Of a stretch of 64,000 bases of DNA, positions 26,142 through 34,348 are shown piece by piece (positions within the stretch are counted from its first letter, which is position 1; every line of letters starts with the position of its first letter). Source of the DNA: an uncultured Campylobacter sp. (GTDB lineage: Bacteria; Campylobacterota; Campylobacteria; Campylobacterales; Campylobacteraceae); NCBI RefSeq assembly GCF_963518785.1, contig NZ_CAUQKJ010000009.1:41407-105406 (forward strand), in the 5' to 3' direction. The translations under genes and the position numbers were made by a program. The notes beneath the pieces are model-generated. The model was not told the origin of the DNA, did not search any database, and saw only the letters and a list, made by a program, of their open reading frames with translations.

Positions 26142-26690
26142 CTAAATTTGATACTCGCCGGGACTTAGTTCGCCTCGTAAAAGTTTGCTGAAGCGTGCAG
26201 CTGCGGCCTCTACGGCATCGTCGCCAAACTCTCCAGGCTCAAACCCGCTGCTGACAAACGGCATGGCAAACTCCATCCCGCAGTAGTTTGCCGCGATCTT
26301 AAGCGGCGTTAAAATTTCATCCAAGCTAAAGCCGATCGCGCCTTGTTTAGAGTATTCGCCAAGCGGAGTGCTGACGCTTAGCGCAAGCTGCAAGACCTTG
26401 CCTTTAAGCACGCCGGAACCCACCAACTCGTGCGAAAAGACGATGTCGATATAGGCTTTTAGCATAGGCGGCACGTTTAGCCAGTACATCGGGTACAAAA
26501 ATACGATGCGGTCGGCGCCCAATAGCGCGTCTTGCTCTGTGCGAGCGTCGATGCGCGCAGTATCAGTGCCGTAAAGTCCCTCCAAATGGCGCACCTCCAC
26601 GCCGGCAGCGCCCTTTGCGACCTGCGATAGGGCTTTGTTCACGCGCGAGGCGGTGAAATTGGGATGCGATAAGATCACGAGCGTTTTCAT
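26142..26690 (-). CDS. NAD(P)H-dependent oxidoreductase, flavodoxin-like fold (MdaB/KefF/YwrO type)
   Basis: A 182-residue flavoprotein of the NAD(P)H:quinone reductase group. It begins MKTLVILSHP, the first strand of the flavodoxin-like fold, and has the conserved FLYPMYWLNVPPMLKAYID segment (about 74-92) contacting FMN/FAD. Likely role: two-electron reduction of quinones or similar electrophiles in the cytosol, protecting against oxidative stress. A truncated copy of the same fold lies at 27844, and a peroxiredoxin at 27060, which suggests a redox-stress neighbourhood. Substrate unknown. Confidence 0.85.
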   Translation of the reverse strand: MKTLVILSHPNFTASRVNKALSQVAKGAAGVEVRHLEGLYGTDTARIDARTEQDALLGADRIVFLYPMYWLNVPPMLKAYIDIVFSHELVGSGVLKGKVLQLALSVSTPLGEYSKQGAIGFSLDEILTPLKIAANYCGMEFAMPFVSSGFEPGEFGDDAVEAAAARFSKLLRGELSPGEYQI

Positions 26691-27059
26691 GTTGTATCCT
26701 TTGTTAAAATTTGTAGAATCATATCGTCAAAAAGCTAAAAGTAGATTAAGAGGGGTTGTAAAAATGAAGAGTTGTTTTTTCTTGTGAGTAACCGGAGTTT
26801 GCGTGGCACAATAGATACGAGGCGCTCTCGTACCATACTACCTCAAGGCATGTGCAACAAAATGTTTTTACGCGTGCCGTAAAGCAAGCCCCTAGCCCGC
26901 CCTCGTCTAAAACGATCTTACTTACAATCCGTCCAATGCGCGCGCAGCTGCGGCGCGGGGCAAAATTTCATCCAAGCAAGGATAAATTTATGAAAAAAGA
27001 TTAAAATTTAGCCGCGATTTGGGCTACGAGCCCGAAAATTTCAAAAAAAAGGACACGAT
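26691..27059. other. gene-free spacer between divergent redox genes
   Basis: 369 bp between the oxidoreductase and bcp. I see no supported gene; a plus-strand stretch from about 26820 stays open for some 60 codons but lacks a start and ribosome site. Promoters for both genes should lie here but no clear TATAAT was found. Confidence 0.5.
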
Positions 27060-27587
27060 ATGCAGAGAAAAACACAGATCGAAGACGAGTTTAGCGCAGA
27101 GGATCGCGAGCGCAAAATCACGCTGCAAGCAGGAGACGTAGCGCCCGCTTTTACGCTGCAAAACGCCGACGGAGCGAGCGTCGCGCTAAAGGATTTCGCA
27201 GGCAAGAGGATCGCGCTGTATTTTTACCCCAAGGATAACACTCCCGGCTGCACGACCGAAGCGTGCGAATTTAGCGCCGCGTACGATGACTTTATCGCTG
27301 CAGACTGCGTGATCGTAGGCATCAGCCCCGACAGCGCCAAATCCCACGCAGGCTTCATCGCCAAGCAAAGCCTAAAGCACATCCTGCTGAGCGATCCGCA
27401 GCACGAGGTAGCCAAGCTATACGGCGCGTGGCAGGTGCGCAAAAACTACGGGCGCGAGTATCTAGGCATCGTGCGCTCGACCTTTCTGATCGGTGCGGAC
27501 GGCAAAATTTTAAAGGTCTATAAAAGCGTCAAGGCGAAAGATCACGCCGCAAAGGTGCTTGCAGATCTGCTAGCTGCGGGGAAATAA
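27060..27587 (+). CDS. bcp: thioredoxin-dependent peroxiredoxin Bcp
   Basis: Reduces hydrogen and organic peroxides in the cytoplasm. The 175 residues contain the AhpC/TSA domain with peroxidatic Cys64 in TPGCTTEACEF and a resolving Cys69 five residues on, the atypical two-Cys layout of BCP. The first 20 residues (MQRKTQIEDEF...) are an extension over the usual start near GDVAPAF. AAGGA lies 6 bases before the ATG at 27060, supporting this longer form. Confidence 0.92.
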   Translation: MQRKTQIEDEFSAEDRERKITLQAGDVAPAFTLQNADGASVALKDFAGKRIALYFYPKDNTPGCTTEACEFSAAYDDFIAADCVIVGISPDSAKSHAGFIAKQSLKHILLSDPQHEVAKLYGAWQVRKNYGREYLGIVRSTFLIGADGKILKVYKSVKAKDHAAKVLADLLAAGK

Positions 27588-27843
27588 AGCGCCAAGCAAG
27601 CGTTTTGAAATAGAGCTCCGGCGCATTTGGGCGCTAAGCTTTAATATAAAATTTATGCGCTGAAATTTACTATGGAATTTCGGCGTCAAATTTAAGCGTC
27701 GAAGCTTCGGCATTAAAATTTCGCTTTGAAATTTTGTCTTAAAATTCTGCCGCTAATTTGAAAATGAAATTTCAAAGCGGGGCTATAACTGTGATTTTAG
27801 CGGCAAATTTTATCGCCCCAAACCAAAATCTTAAAGAAAAAAT
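27588..27843. other. AAATTT-rich spacer with long inverted repeat
   Basis: 256 bp, almost entirely AT-rich words separated by short GC runs. It contains the 13-bp inverted repeat at 27722-27779 and no ORF worth calling. Confidence 0.5.
27722..27779. repeat. perfect 13-bp inverted repeat
   Basis: CGCTTTGAAATTT (27722-27734) and its exact complement AAATTTCAAAGCG (27767-27779), separated by 32 bases. It could fold into a long hairpin ahead of the truncated oxidoreductase gene. Confidence 0.55.
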
Positions 27844-28011
27844 ATGAAAAGCTTAATCATTCTAGCTCACCCCGACATCGAAAATTCGCTCATAAACAAG
27901 CGGTTTTTAAAAGAGGCTGCCGCGCAAAGCTTCGAGGAATTTATCGCTCTTTTCCTCGCTGCGCTCACGGACAAAAGCACTGCGAAATATCCGCTTTCTT
28001 GCTTTGTGTAG
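27844..28011 (+). pseudogene. truncated NAD(P)H oxidoreductase, flavodoxin-like fold
   Basis: A 55-codon frame. The first 29 residues, MKSLIILAHPDIENSLINKR and onward, are a textbook N-terminus of the KefF/MdaB quinone-reductase family, including the HPD motif. From about residue 32 the sequence changes to SFEEFIALFLAALTDKS and ends at TAG, far short of the usual 175-200 residues; the FMN-binding and active-site segments are absent. An internal deletion joining the start of the gene to a downstream piece is the simplest reading. A related intact gene lies at 26142-26690. Confidence 0.6.
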
Positions 28012-28288
28012 CGGCATGCGATGCGAGCAAAGCGGTACTGCGAGCGCGAGTAAAACAGCGGCGGGGTGCGGGTAAATTTTAGCCTCGCGCGAAATCCGCG
28101 CCGCAGATCATATCGGAGAGTAAAATTTCGCTCGATGTTTAGAGCAAAGCGCGGGAAAAACGGCGCCGCAAATTATACGAGCCAAAAACCCGCCCGATGA
28201 TTGCAATAAAATTTTAAGTTTAAATTTTACGCGCTTAGGCCAAAGGCTTCGGCGCCTCCGAATAAGCCTCGTCCGCAAAAATTTTGCT

Positions 28289-28729
28289 CTAAAATTTGAG
28301 CAGCCCGTCCTCGTCAAATTTAAAACCAGGCCCCCAAGCCACCTCCCAGTAGTATCCGTCGGGATCGGCAAAATACGCGTGATATCCGCCCCAAAACGTA
28401 TCTTGGGGCTCCTTGATGATAGTTCCGCCCGCCTTTTTTACTAGCTCTATGATGCTAGCTACGTCCTCTTTGTTTTTTACGTTATAGGCTAGCGTGATAC
28501 CTCCAAATCCGCTGCCCTTGGGCGGATCGTTTTCGCTGATATCTCGCGCCAGCGCGTCCAATGGATAGAGCTCAAATTTGGTCCCAGGCGTATTGAAAAA
28601 ACATACCGGCGGGTCGTCGTCCTTGCAATCCGTCTTAAATCCTAGGCCGTCTCTGTAAAATTTCAGCGCCCTTTGCATGCTTCGCACGCCTAGGCAGATG
28701 CAGGTTATTTTGTTCGTTTTAGCCTCCAT
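28289..28729 (-). CDS. VOC-family (glyoxalase/bleomycin-resistance-like) protein
   Basis: A 146-residue protein of the vicinal-oxygen-chelate fold with two beta-alpha-beta-beta-beta modules. CLGVRSMQRALKFYRDGLGF (12-31) is the typical first module and GYHAYFADPDGYYWEVAWGP the second; the final glutamate in YYWEVAW is a usual metal ligand. Substrate unknown; members include glyoxalase I, dioxygenases and antibiotic-binding proteins. The frame stays open for 17 codons beyond its TAG stop. Confidence 0.88.
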   Translation of the reverse strand: MEAKTNKITCICLGVRSMQRALKFYRDGLGFKTDCKDDDPPVCFFNTPGTKFELYPLDALARDISENDPPKGSGFGGITLAYNVKNKEDVASIIELVKKAGGTIIKEPQDTFWGGYHAYFADPDGYYWEVAWGPGFKFDEDGLLKF

Positions 28730-28901
28730 AAATTTTAACGTATCTATTTTGGTTTCTTATGCCGTAGTCGAGCCTGCGCTCAAACAAGCCGTCGTCGCGC
28801 TAGCCGAGCGCGCCGTCCGAGCTTTTTAATCGCCGATCATTAAAATTTTAAAATTTAAACCGCCCTTGATCTAGCCCGCAAGCTAGCTCAAAGCCCACTC
28901 C

Positions 28902-29774
28902 TTACGGCTCAAACGAGCAGGCTTTTAGGTTTCCGCCCGCTAAGCCCTTTTTAAACCACTCTTTGCGTTGCGCCGAGGTGCCGTGCGTGAAAGAATCGGG
29001 CACGACGCGGCCGCTAAATTTGCGCTGCAGCGTATCGTCGCCGATCGCGCTGGCGGCATTTAGCGCCTCGTCGATGTCGCCCGCTTCAAGCACGCGCCCG
29101 GCTTTTGCTAGATAATGCGCCCAGACCCCAGCGTAGCAGTCCGCCTGTAGCTCAACTTTGACCTGAAGCGCGTTTTGCTCGGCTTCGCTGCGAGCGCGCC
29201 TTTTTAGAGCATTGATCTGCTCCAGCGTACCGATTAAATTTTGAACGTGATGCCCTACTTCGTGCGCGATGACGTAGGCCTGCGCGAAGTCGCCGCCCGC
29301 TTTGTATTTATTCGCAAGCTCGTCGAAAAAGCTAAGATCGAGATAAATTTTACGGTCCCTTGGGCAATAAAAAGGTCCCGTCTGCGCGCTCGCAAAACCG
29401 CAGCCGCTTGCGATCTGATTGCGAAAGAGCCGAAGCCCGGGCTCTTCATAGCGCGCGCCCGCACTTTTAAATATCTCGCCCCAAACGTCCTCGGTTTGAG
29501 CTAGCACCGCCGAGACGAAGGCGAGCTTTTCTTGCTCCTGCGGGCTGTCCGTCGGCTCTCTTTGCGTGCTAGCGCCTCCGTCTAAAAGCGCTAAAGGGTT
29601 GTAGCCCATAAAATACGCTACGACGCCGATTACGAGCACTATGCGCCCGATCTTTGAGCCGAGCAAAAACCTAATGATCGGGATCAGCATCCCAAGTGAG
29701 CCCGAGCTCGTGCGCATGCTGCTTGCGCGGTCATCCTCCACGTTTGAGCTTCGTCTGCCGTTTTGCCATTTCAT
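28902..29774 (-). CDS. neutral zinc metallopeptidase (YpfJ/KPN_02809 family)
   Basis: A 290-residue protein with one membrane segment (about 40-57) and a periplasmic zinc-peptidase domain. The HEVGHHVQNL motif is at 171-180, with the third ligand probably the glutamate in VELQADCYAGVWA. The N-terminus MKWQNGRRSSNVEDDRAS is the family signature start. Cysteines lie in ASGCGFA and FYCPRD. Physiological substrate is not known. It stands alone, divergent from infA. Confidence 0.88.
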   Translation of the reverse strand: MKWQNGRRSSNVEDDRASSMRTSSGSLGMLIPIIRFLLGSKIGRIVLVIGVVAYFMGYNPLALLDGGASTQREPTDSPQEQEKLAFVSAVLAQTEDVWGEIFKSAGARYEEPGLRLFRNQIASGCGFASAQTGPFYCPRDRKIYLDLSFFDELANKYKAGGDFAQAYVIAHEVGHHVQNLIGTLEQINALKRRARSEAEQNALQVKVELQADCYAGVWAHYLAKAGRVLEAGDIDEALNAASAIGDDTLQRKFSGRVVPDSFTHGTSAQRKEWFKKGLAGGNLKACSFEP

Positions 29775-29924
29775 GTTCTTCCTTTAAAATTTTTGAGCCA
29801 TTATACTAAAATTTTAAAAAGAGCGCCGTCTTGCCTTTACAAAAACAGTGCGCGCGTAGCGAAATAAATCTGAAATTTTGCTTATTTTAAATTTCTTTTA
29901 AGCTGTTTAAAATTTTAAATTCTA

Positions 29925-29930
29925 TATAAT
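29925..29930 (+). promoter_or_regulatory. -10 promoter element of the infA/alpha operon
   Basis: TATAAT in AT-rich DNA, 33 bases before the infA GTG. The -35 region is poor, as usual for Campylobacter. AAAGGAG follows as ribosome site. Confidence 0.5.
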
Positions 29931-29963
29931 CGCCCTTTTTAAATTTAAAAGAAAGGAGAATTT

Positions 29964-30182
29964 GTGGCAAAAGACGACGTCATAGAGATCGACGGCAACG
30001 TCATAGAAGCGCTGCCGAACGCGACTTTTAAGGTCGAGCTAGACAACAAACACGTGATTTTATGCCATATCGCGGGCAAGATGCGGATGCACTACATCAA
30101 GATAATGCCGGGCGATCGCGTAAAAGTCGAGCTGACCCCTTACAGCCTCGATAAAGGCAGGATCACCTACCGCTATAAGTAA
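29964..30182 (+). CDS. infA: translation initiation factor IF-1
   Basis: 72-residue OB-fold protein that binds the ribosomal A site during initiation. It begins MAKDDVIEIDG and includes the conserved HVILCHIAGKMRMHYIKI segment and the R-I-T-Y-R end. The start codon is GTG behind a strong AAAGGAG. It heads the block continuing with rpmJ, rpsM, rpsK, rpsD, rpoA and rplQ. Confidence 0.97.
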   Translation: MAKDDVIEIDGNVIEALPNATFKVELDNKHVILCHIAGKMRMHYIKIMPGDRVKVELTPYSLDKGRITYRYK

Positions 30183-30239
30183 GGATAAAGTTAAATTTAG
30201 ATATACTCGCGATTTTGCGACTAAACTGTAGGAAGAAGT

Positions 30240-30268
30240 GTTTTCAAAATCCCCACTATTTTGAAAAC
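30240..30268 (+). promoter_or_regulatory. 11-bp hairpin in the infA-rpmJ gap
   Basis: GTTTTCAAAAT and its perfect complement ATTTTGAAAAC flank a 7-base loop CCCCACT. It sits in the 172-base gap between infA and rpmJ and lacks a long T-run. It may be an attenuator, a processing site or an autoregulatory leader. Confidence 0.5.
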
Positions 30269-30354
30269 AGTTGGTTTGATACTTTCGCTTTTGAAATTTC
30301 ATTAAACCTAGGTGCAGTTTGCATTTAAAGTGGAGAAAATTTTAGGAGAGTGGA

Positions 30355-30468
30355 ATGAAAGTTCGTCCATCCGTTAAGAAAATGTGCGACAAATGTAAAA
30401 TTGTCAAGCGCAAAGGTGTTGTTCACGTTATTTGTGAAAATCCAAAACATAAACAAAGACAAGGATAA
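30355..30468 (+). CDS. rpmJ: 50S ribosomal protein L36
   Basis: 37-residue zinc-type (C+) L36: MKVRPSVKKMCDKCK start, cysteines at 11, 14 and 27 and a histidine at 32 form the zinc site. TAGGAG precedes the ATG. The stop is 3 bases before rpsM. In this position it is the first ribosomal gene of the alpha operon. Confidence 0.97.
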   Translation: MKVRPSVKKMCDKCKIVKRKGVVHVICENPKHKQRQG

Positions 30469-30471
30469 GTT

Positions 30472-30840
30472 ATGGCTCGTATCGCAGGTGTAGATCTACC
30501 AAAGAAAAAAAGGATTGAATACGGACTAACTTATATCTACGGTATAGGTTTATTTACGTCGAGAAAAATTCTCGATGCGGCAGGAATTTCTTATGACAAA
30601 AGAGTCGCCGATCTGAGCGAAGATGAAGCCGCCGCTATCAGAAAAGAGATCCAAGAGCACTATATGGTCGAAGGCGATCTTCGCAAACAAGTGGCTATGG
30701 ATATAAAAGCGCTTATGGACTTGGGCGGCTATCGCGGCTTAAGACACAGAAAGGGCCTTCCGGTTCGCGGTCAAAAAACAAAAACGAACGCCAGAACCAG
30801 AAAAGGCAAACGCAAAACCGTCGGCGCGGCAGCTAAATAA
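30472..30840 (+). CDS. rpsM: 30S ribosomal protein S13
   Basis: 122-residue S13 of the small-subunit head. It begins MARIAGVDLPKKKRIEYGLT and ends in the basic tail GQKTKTNARTRKGKRKTVG that contacts tRNA. The GIG motif of its helix-hairpin-helix region is IYGIGLFTSRKIL. Ribosome site AAGGAT overlaps the rpmJ stop. Confidence 0.97.
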   Translation: MARIAGVDLPKKKRIEYGLTYIYGIGLFTSRKILDAAGISYDKRVADLSEDEAAAIRKEIQEHYMVEGDLRKQVAMDIKALMDLGGYRGLRHRKGLPVRGQKTKTNARTRKGKRKTVGAAAK

Positions 30841-30850
30841 GGATTGAGAT

Positions 30851-31243
30851 ATGGCACAAAAAAAAGTAGTTAAGAAAAAAACCGTCAGAAAAAATATCGC
30901 CAAAGGCATAGTTTACATCTCCGCTACGTTTAATAACACTATGATAACCGTAACGGACGAGATGGGCAACGCGATCGCGTGGAGCAGTGCGGGCGCTTTA
31001 AATTTTAAAGGCAGCAAAAAATCCACCCCTTATGCGGCGCAGCAAGCCGTCGAGGACGCGTTAAACAAAGCCAAAGAGCACGGCATCAAAGAGGTAGGCG
31101 TCAAGGTTCAGGGTCCGGGAAGCGGACGCGAGACCGCCGTCAAAAGCGTAGGTAGCGTAGAAGGGATTAAAGTTACATATTTCAAAGATATCACTCCTCT
31201 TGCGCACAACGGTTGCAGACCGCCTAAACGACGTCGCGTGTAA
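30851..31243 (+). CDS. rpsK: 30S ribosomal protein S11
   Basis: 130-residue S11 of the platform. Typical segments: VYISATFNNTMITVTDEMGN, GAKGSKK-like FKGSKKSTPYAAQQA and the C-terminal PLAHNGCRPPKRRRV. It lies 10 bases after rpsM and 18 before rpsD. Confidence 0.97.
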   Translation: MAQKKVVKKKTVRKNIAKGIVYISATFNNTMITVTDEMGNAIAWSSAGALNFKGSKKSTPYAAQQAVEDALNKAKEHGIKEVGVKVQGPGSGRETAVKSVGSVEGIKVTYFKDITPLAHNGCRPPKRRRV

Positions 31244-31261
31244 TTATAAAAGGAGAAATTT

Positions 31262-31888
31262 ATGGCTAGATATACAGGACCGGTTGAAAAATTAGAAAGA
31301 AGGCTCGGCGTCGATCTATTTATGAAAGGCGAGAGAAGGCTTGCGGGCAAGAGCGCGCTTTTAAAACGCCCTTACGCTCCAGGTCAGCACGGACAAAGAC
31401 GCGCTAAACTAAGCGAATACGGCTCACAGCTTCGCGAGAAGCAAAAGGCTAAATTTATGTACGGCGTAAGCGAAAAGCAGTTTCGCAGGCTATTTGCTGA
31501 AGCGGCTCGCAGAGAGGGTAACACCGGAGCGATCTTGGTTCAGCTTTTAGAGCAGAGGCTAGATAATGTCGTTTACCGTATGGGCTTTGCTACGACTAGA
31601 CGATTTGCGCGCCAGCTCGTTACGCACGGACATATCTTGGTAGACGGCAAGCGCGTCGATATCCCTTCGTACTCCGTCCGCGCAGGACAAAAGATCGAAG
31701 TGATCGAGAAGAGCAAAAATAACCCGCAAATTTCAAGAGCGCTAGATCTTACGGCACAGACCGGCATCGTAGCGTGGGTAGACGTAGAAAAAGAGAAAAG
31801 ATACGGAATTTTTTCTAGAGTTCCGGAGAGAGAAGAAGTTGTTATTCCTGTAGAGGAAAGATTTATCGTAGAGCTTTACTCGAAATAG
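31262..31888 (+). CDS. rpsD: 30S ribosomal protein S4
   Basis: 208-residue S4, an early 16S-binding assembly protein. MARYTGPVEKLERRLGVDLF start, GQHGQRRAKLSEYG motif, and an S4 RNA-binding domain around RLDNVVYRMGFATTRRFARQ. The N-terminal zinc cysteines of some S4 types are absent (C-minus form). In other bacteria S4 autoregulates this operon. Confidence 0.97.
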   Translation: MARYTGPVEKLERRLGVDLFMKGERRLAGKSALLKRPYAPGQHGQRRAKLSEYGSQLREKQKAKFMYGVSEKQFRRLFAEAARREGNTGAILVQLLEQRLDNVVYRMGFATTRRFARQLVTHGHILVDGKRVDIPSYSVRAGQKIEVIEKSKNNPQISRALDLTAQTGIVAWVDVEKEKRYGIFSRVPEREEVVIPVEERFIVELYSK

Positions 31889-31899
31889 TAGGTGCTAAT

Positions 31900-32922
31900 A
31901 TGAGAAAAATCACAACATCAGCTCATATGCCAACTGAAATAAAGGTTGAGAATGTCAGCGAAAATGTTGCTAAAATCATAGCATATCCCTTTGAAACGGG
32001 ATATGCCGTCACTCTAGCTCATCCTTTACGAAGGTTACTTTATACGAGCACGGTCGGTTTTGCGCCGACTGCGGTTAAAATCGAAGGCGTAAGCCATGAA
32101 TTCGACAGCATGCGCGGCATGCTCGAGGATATGGCGGCTTTTATCATAAATTTAAAGGGCTTAAGGTTTAAAATCAAGGGCGATTCCCTACGCGAGGTCG
32201 TAGAATACAGCTTCAAAGGACCTAAAGAAATTTACGGCAGCGACCTAAATAACGACGCCGTAGAGATCGTAAATCCAAGCGCTTATCTGGCTACGATAAA
32301 CGAGGATGCCGATCTTAAATTTACGCTCATCATCGAAAAGGGTATCGGCTACGTCCCAAGCGAAGAGATCAGAGAAAATTTAGACGCTGATTTCATCGCG
32401 TTGGATGCGTTTTTCACCCCGGTAACTAAGGCCGTTTACGACATCGAAAACGTATTCGTAGAGGATAATCCCGACTACGAAAAGGTGGTCTTTACGATCA
32501 CTACCGACGGTCAGATCAGCGCGATAGACGCGTTTAAAAACGCGCTTGAAGCGATGTATCAGCAGCTGGCGGTTTTCAAAGGCATCGTAAATATCAGCGC
32601 TGCGGATACTTTCGGTAGGGCGATCCCCGCAAATTCCGAGTTTGCAAAGCTTTTTGAGAGCGTTAGCAATCTAAGCCTAAGCGCGCGAAGCTTTAACTGC
32701 CTGGATCGCGCGGATATTAGATTTATCGGCGAGCTTGCGATCATGGAGGAGAGCGAGCTGAAAGATCTTAAAAATTTAGGCAAAAAATCGCTTGAGGAGA
32801 TCAAGGCCGTTATGGAGGAGATCGGTTATCCTATCGGCAACCAAGAGCTTGGCGATAAAAAAGAGCAGCTAAAACGCAAGCTCGAAGAGTTAAAAATTCA
32901 AAAACAAAAGAATGAAGGATAG
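31900..32922 (+). CDS. rpoA: RNA polymerase alpha subunit
   Basis: 340 residues. The N-terminal assembly domain includes GYAVTLAHPLRRLLYTST and GRVESVRY-equivalent regions; the C-terminal domain after about residue 250 includes NCLDRADIRFIGELAIMEES and NLGKKSLEEIKAVMEEIGY, which bind UP elements and activators. It follows rpsD by 11 bases and precedes rplQ by 3. Confidence 0.97.
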   Translation: MRKITTSAHMPTEIKVENVSENVAKIIAYPFETGYAVTLAHPLRRLLYTSTVGFAPTAVKIEGVSHEFDSMRGMLEDMAAFIINLKGLRFKIKGDSLREVVEYSFKGPKEIYGSDLNNDAVEIVNPSAYLATINEDADLKFTLIIEKGIGYVPSEEIRENLDADFIALDAFFTPVTKAVYDIENVFVEDNPDYEKVVFTITTDGQISAIDAFKNALEAMYQQLAVFKGIVNISAADTFGRAIPANSEFAKLFESVSNLSLSARSFNCLDRADIRFIGELAIMEESELKDLKNLGKKSLEEIKAVMEEIGYPIGNQELGDKKEQLKRKLEELKIQKQKNEG

Positions 32923-32925
32923 TAA

Positions 32926-33282
32926 ATGAGACACAACCACGGATATAGAAAGCTAGGGCGCACCTCGTCTCACCGCGCCGCGCTGCTTAAGAATTTGACT
33001 ATCGCTATAGTCACGAGCGGCAAGATCGAGACTACGCTTCCTAAAGCCAAAGAGCTAAGAAGCTACGTAGAAAAGCTGATCACTCACGCGCGCAAGGGCG
33101 ACAGCGAGGCGCATAGATTTGTTTTCGCGGCGCTTCAGGATAAGGCTGCGACAAATAAGTTGGTCACCGAGATCGCTCCAAAATATGCAGGTGTAAACGG
33201 CGGCTACACTCGCATCATCAAAACCCGCCTTCGCAAGGGCGACGCCGCAGAGATGGCTTATATCGAGCTAATCAGCAAATAA
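32926..33282 (+). CDS. rplQ: 50S ribosomal protein L17
   Basis: 118-residue L17 at the exit-tunnel side of the large subunit: MRHNHGYRKLGRTSSHRAAL start and a C-terminal GGYTRIIKTRLRKGDAAEMA. Last gene of the alpha operon; a strong hairpin starts at its stop codon. Confidence 0.97.
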   Translation: MRHNHGYRKLGRTSSHRAALLKNLTIAIVTSGKIETTLPKAKELRSYVEKLITHARKGDSEAHRFVFAALQDKAATNKLVTEIAPKYAGVNGGYTRIIKTRLRKGDAAEMAYIELISK

Positions 33283-33307
33283 AATTTCGGGATCACTCCC
33301 GAAATTT
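33282..33307 (+). terminator. strong hairpin ending the alpha operon
   Basis: AAATTTCGGGA and TCCCGAAATTT, a perfect 11-bp stem with a TCAC loop, begin at the last base of the rplQ stop. TTTCTTCT covers the end of the stem. The hairpin lies only 5 bases before the next gene's ATG. Confidence 0.7.
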
Positions 33308-33312
33308 CTTCT

Positions 33313-33873
33313 ATGAAATTTAAAATTTTACTTCCGCTTATTATCATCGCTGCGGGCTTGGCGTGGGCATTGGACAATTATCTTAGCTATAAAAATATCG
33401 AAACGATCAACTCTGAAATTTCGCTAAAGCAAGCATTGAACGGCGAGCAAATTTCTAAAATCCGCGTCTATAAATCCAAACGAATTCTTGAAATTTTAAC
33501 CTCAAAAGGCGTCGCGAAAAGTTACAAAATCGCCCTCGGACGCGAGCCTGAAGGACACAAAGAGGTTCAAGGCGACGGCAAAACCCCGGAGGGCAACTAC
33601 ACCATAAACGGCAAAAATCCAAACTCGGCGTATCATCTAAATTTAGGCATCTCCTATCCGAACAAAGCCGACGTAGCGCACGCAAAATCCCTCGGCAAGA
33701 GCGCAGGCGGCGATATCAAAATCCACGGGCTACCGAATAAATTCAGCTACCTAGGGCAGAGTATCGCGGCGTTCGGCGACTGGACGGAGGGCTGCATAGC
33801 GCTCGTCAACGACGATATGGACGAGCTTTTTGAGCACGTAAAAATCGGCACGCCGATAGAAATTTTGCCGTGA
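33313..33873 (+). CDS. L,D-transpeptidase (YkuD domain)
   Basis: 186-residue exported protein. A signal or anchor helix covers about 4-20. The YkuD domain follows from about 48 with catalytic His138 in IKIHGLPNKF and Cys161 in GDWTEGCIALVND. Such enzymes form 3-3 peptidoglycan cross-links, attach proteins, or trim tetrapeptides; in Campylobacter, relatives influence cell curvature. The ATG has no visible Shine-Dalgarno and lies 5 bases past the rplQ hairpin, so read-through or a start within the stem could control it. Confidence 0.88.
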   Translation: MKFKILLPLIIIAAGLAWALDNYLSYKNIETINSEISLKQALNGEQISKIRVYKSKRILEILTSKGVAKSYKIALGREPEGHKEVQGDGKTPEGNYTINGKNPNSAYHLNLGISYPNKADVAHAKSLGKSAGGDIKIHGLPNKFSYLGQSIAAFGDWTEGCIALVNDDMDELFEHVKIGTPIEILP

Positions 33874-34348
33874 TTGCACGCGCCTGCGCTAAAATTTCAC
33901 AGCCGCGATCGATATAAAACGTAGCGTAAATTTCATCTGTGAGCTTCAAAACAATATTCGCCGCCCGGGCTTTTGTAGTCGTAAAATTTACGATTAAACT
34001 CGGAGTTTGTTTTTATAAAATTTAATCGTATCGGCGCTTATCCTAATTAAATTTAGACAGTTCCGCTTTAAATTTTACCTACCGCTCAAACGAAATTTCA
34101 TCCCAAATTTATAGCGCAAATAGTCTAAATTTAAATATACGCAAGCCCGATTATTTGCGAGTTTCGTCCTTGCCGAATCGATAAAATTTTAAAATTGCGA
34201 CTCGCCGTTCGTGGCGTATAAAATTCTTTGCGATCCATGGCGCAAAATCCGCGCCCTTGCGCAAAATTTCAGATTAAATTTCATCCCCGATAAGCCTTTT
34301 TTTATCGCTTTTAGATATAATTCGCCAAAACTAAAATAAGGAATTTTA
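33874..34348. other. gene-free spacer before the NifU-domain gene
   Basis: 475 bp of AAATTT-rich sequence with no supportable ORF. It contains a 10-bp inverted repeat (33989-33998 with 34021-34030, TACGATTAAA) and the -10 element of the next operon at its right end. Confidence 0.55.
34316..34321 (+). promoter_or_regulatory. -10 element of the NifU-murE-tkt operon
   Basis: TATAAT preceded by TTAGA, 27 bases before the ATG of the NifU-domain gene; AAGGA follows as ribosome site. Confidence 0.5.
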
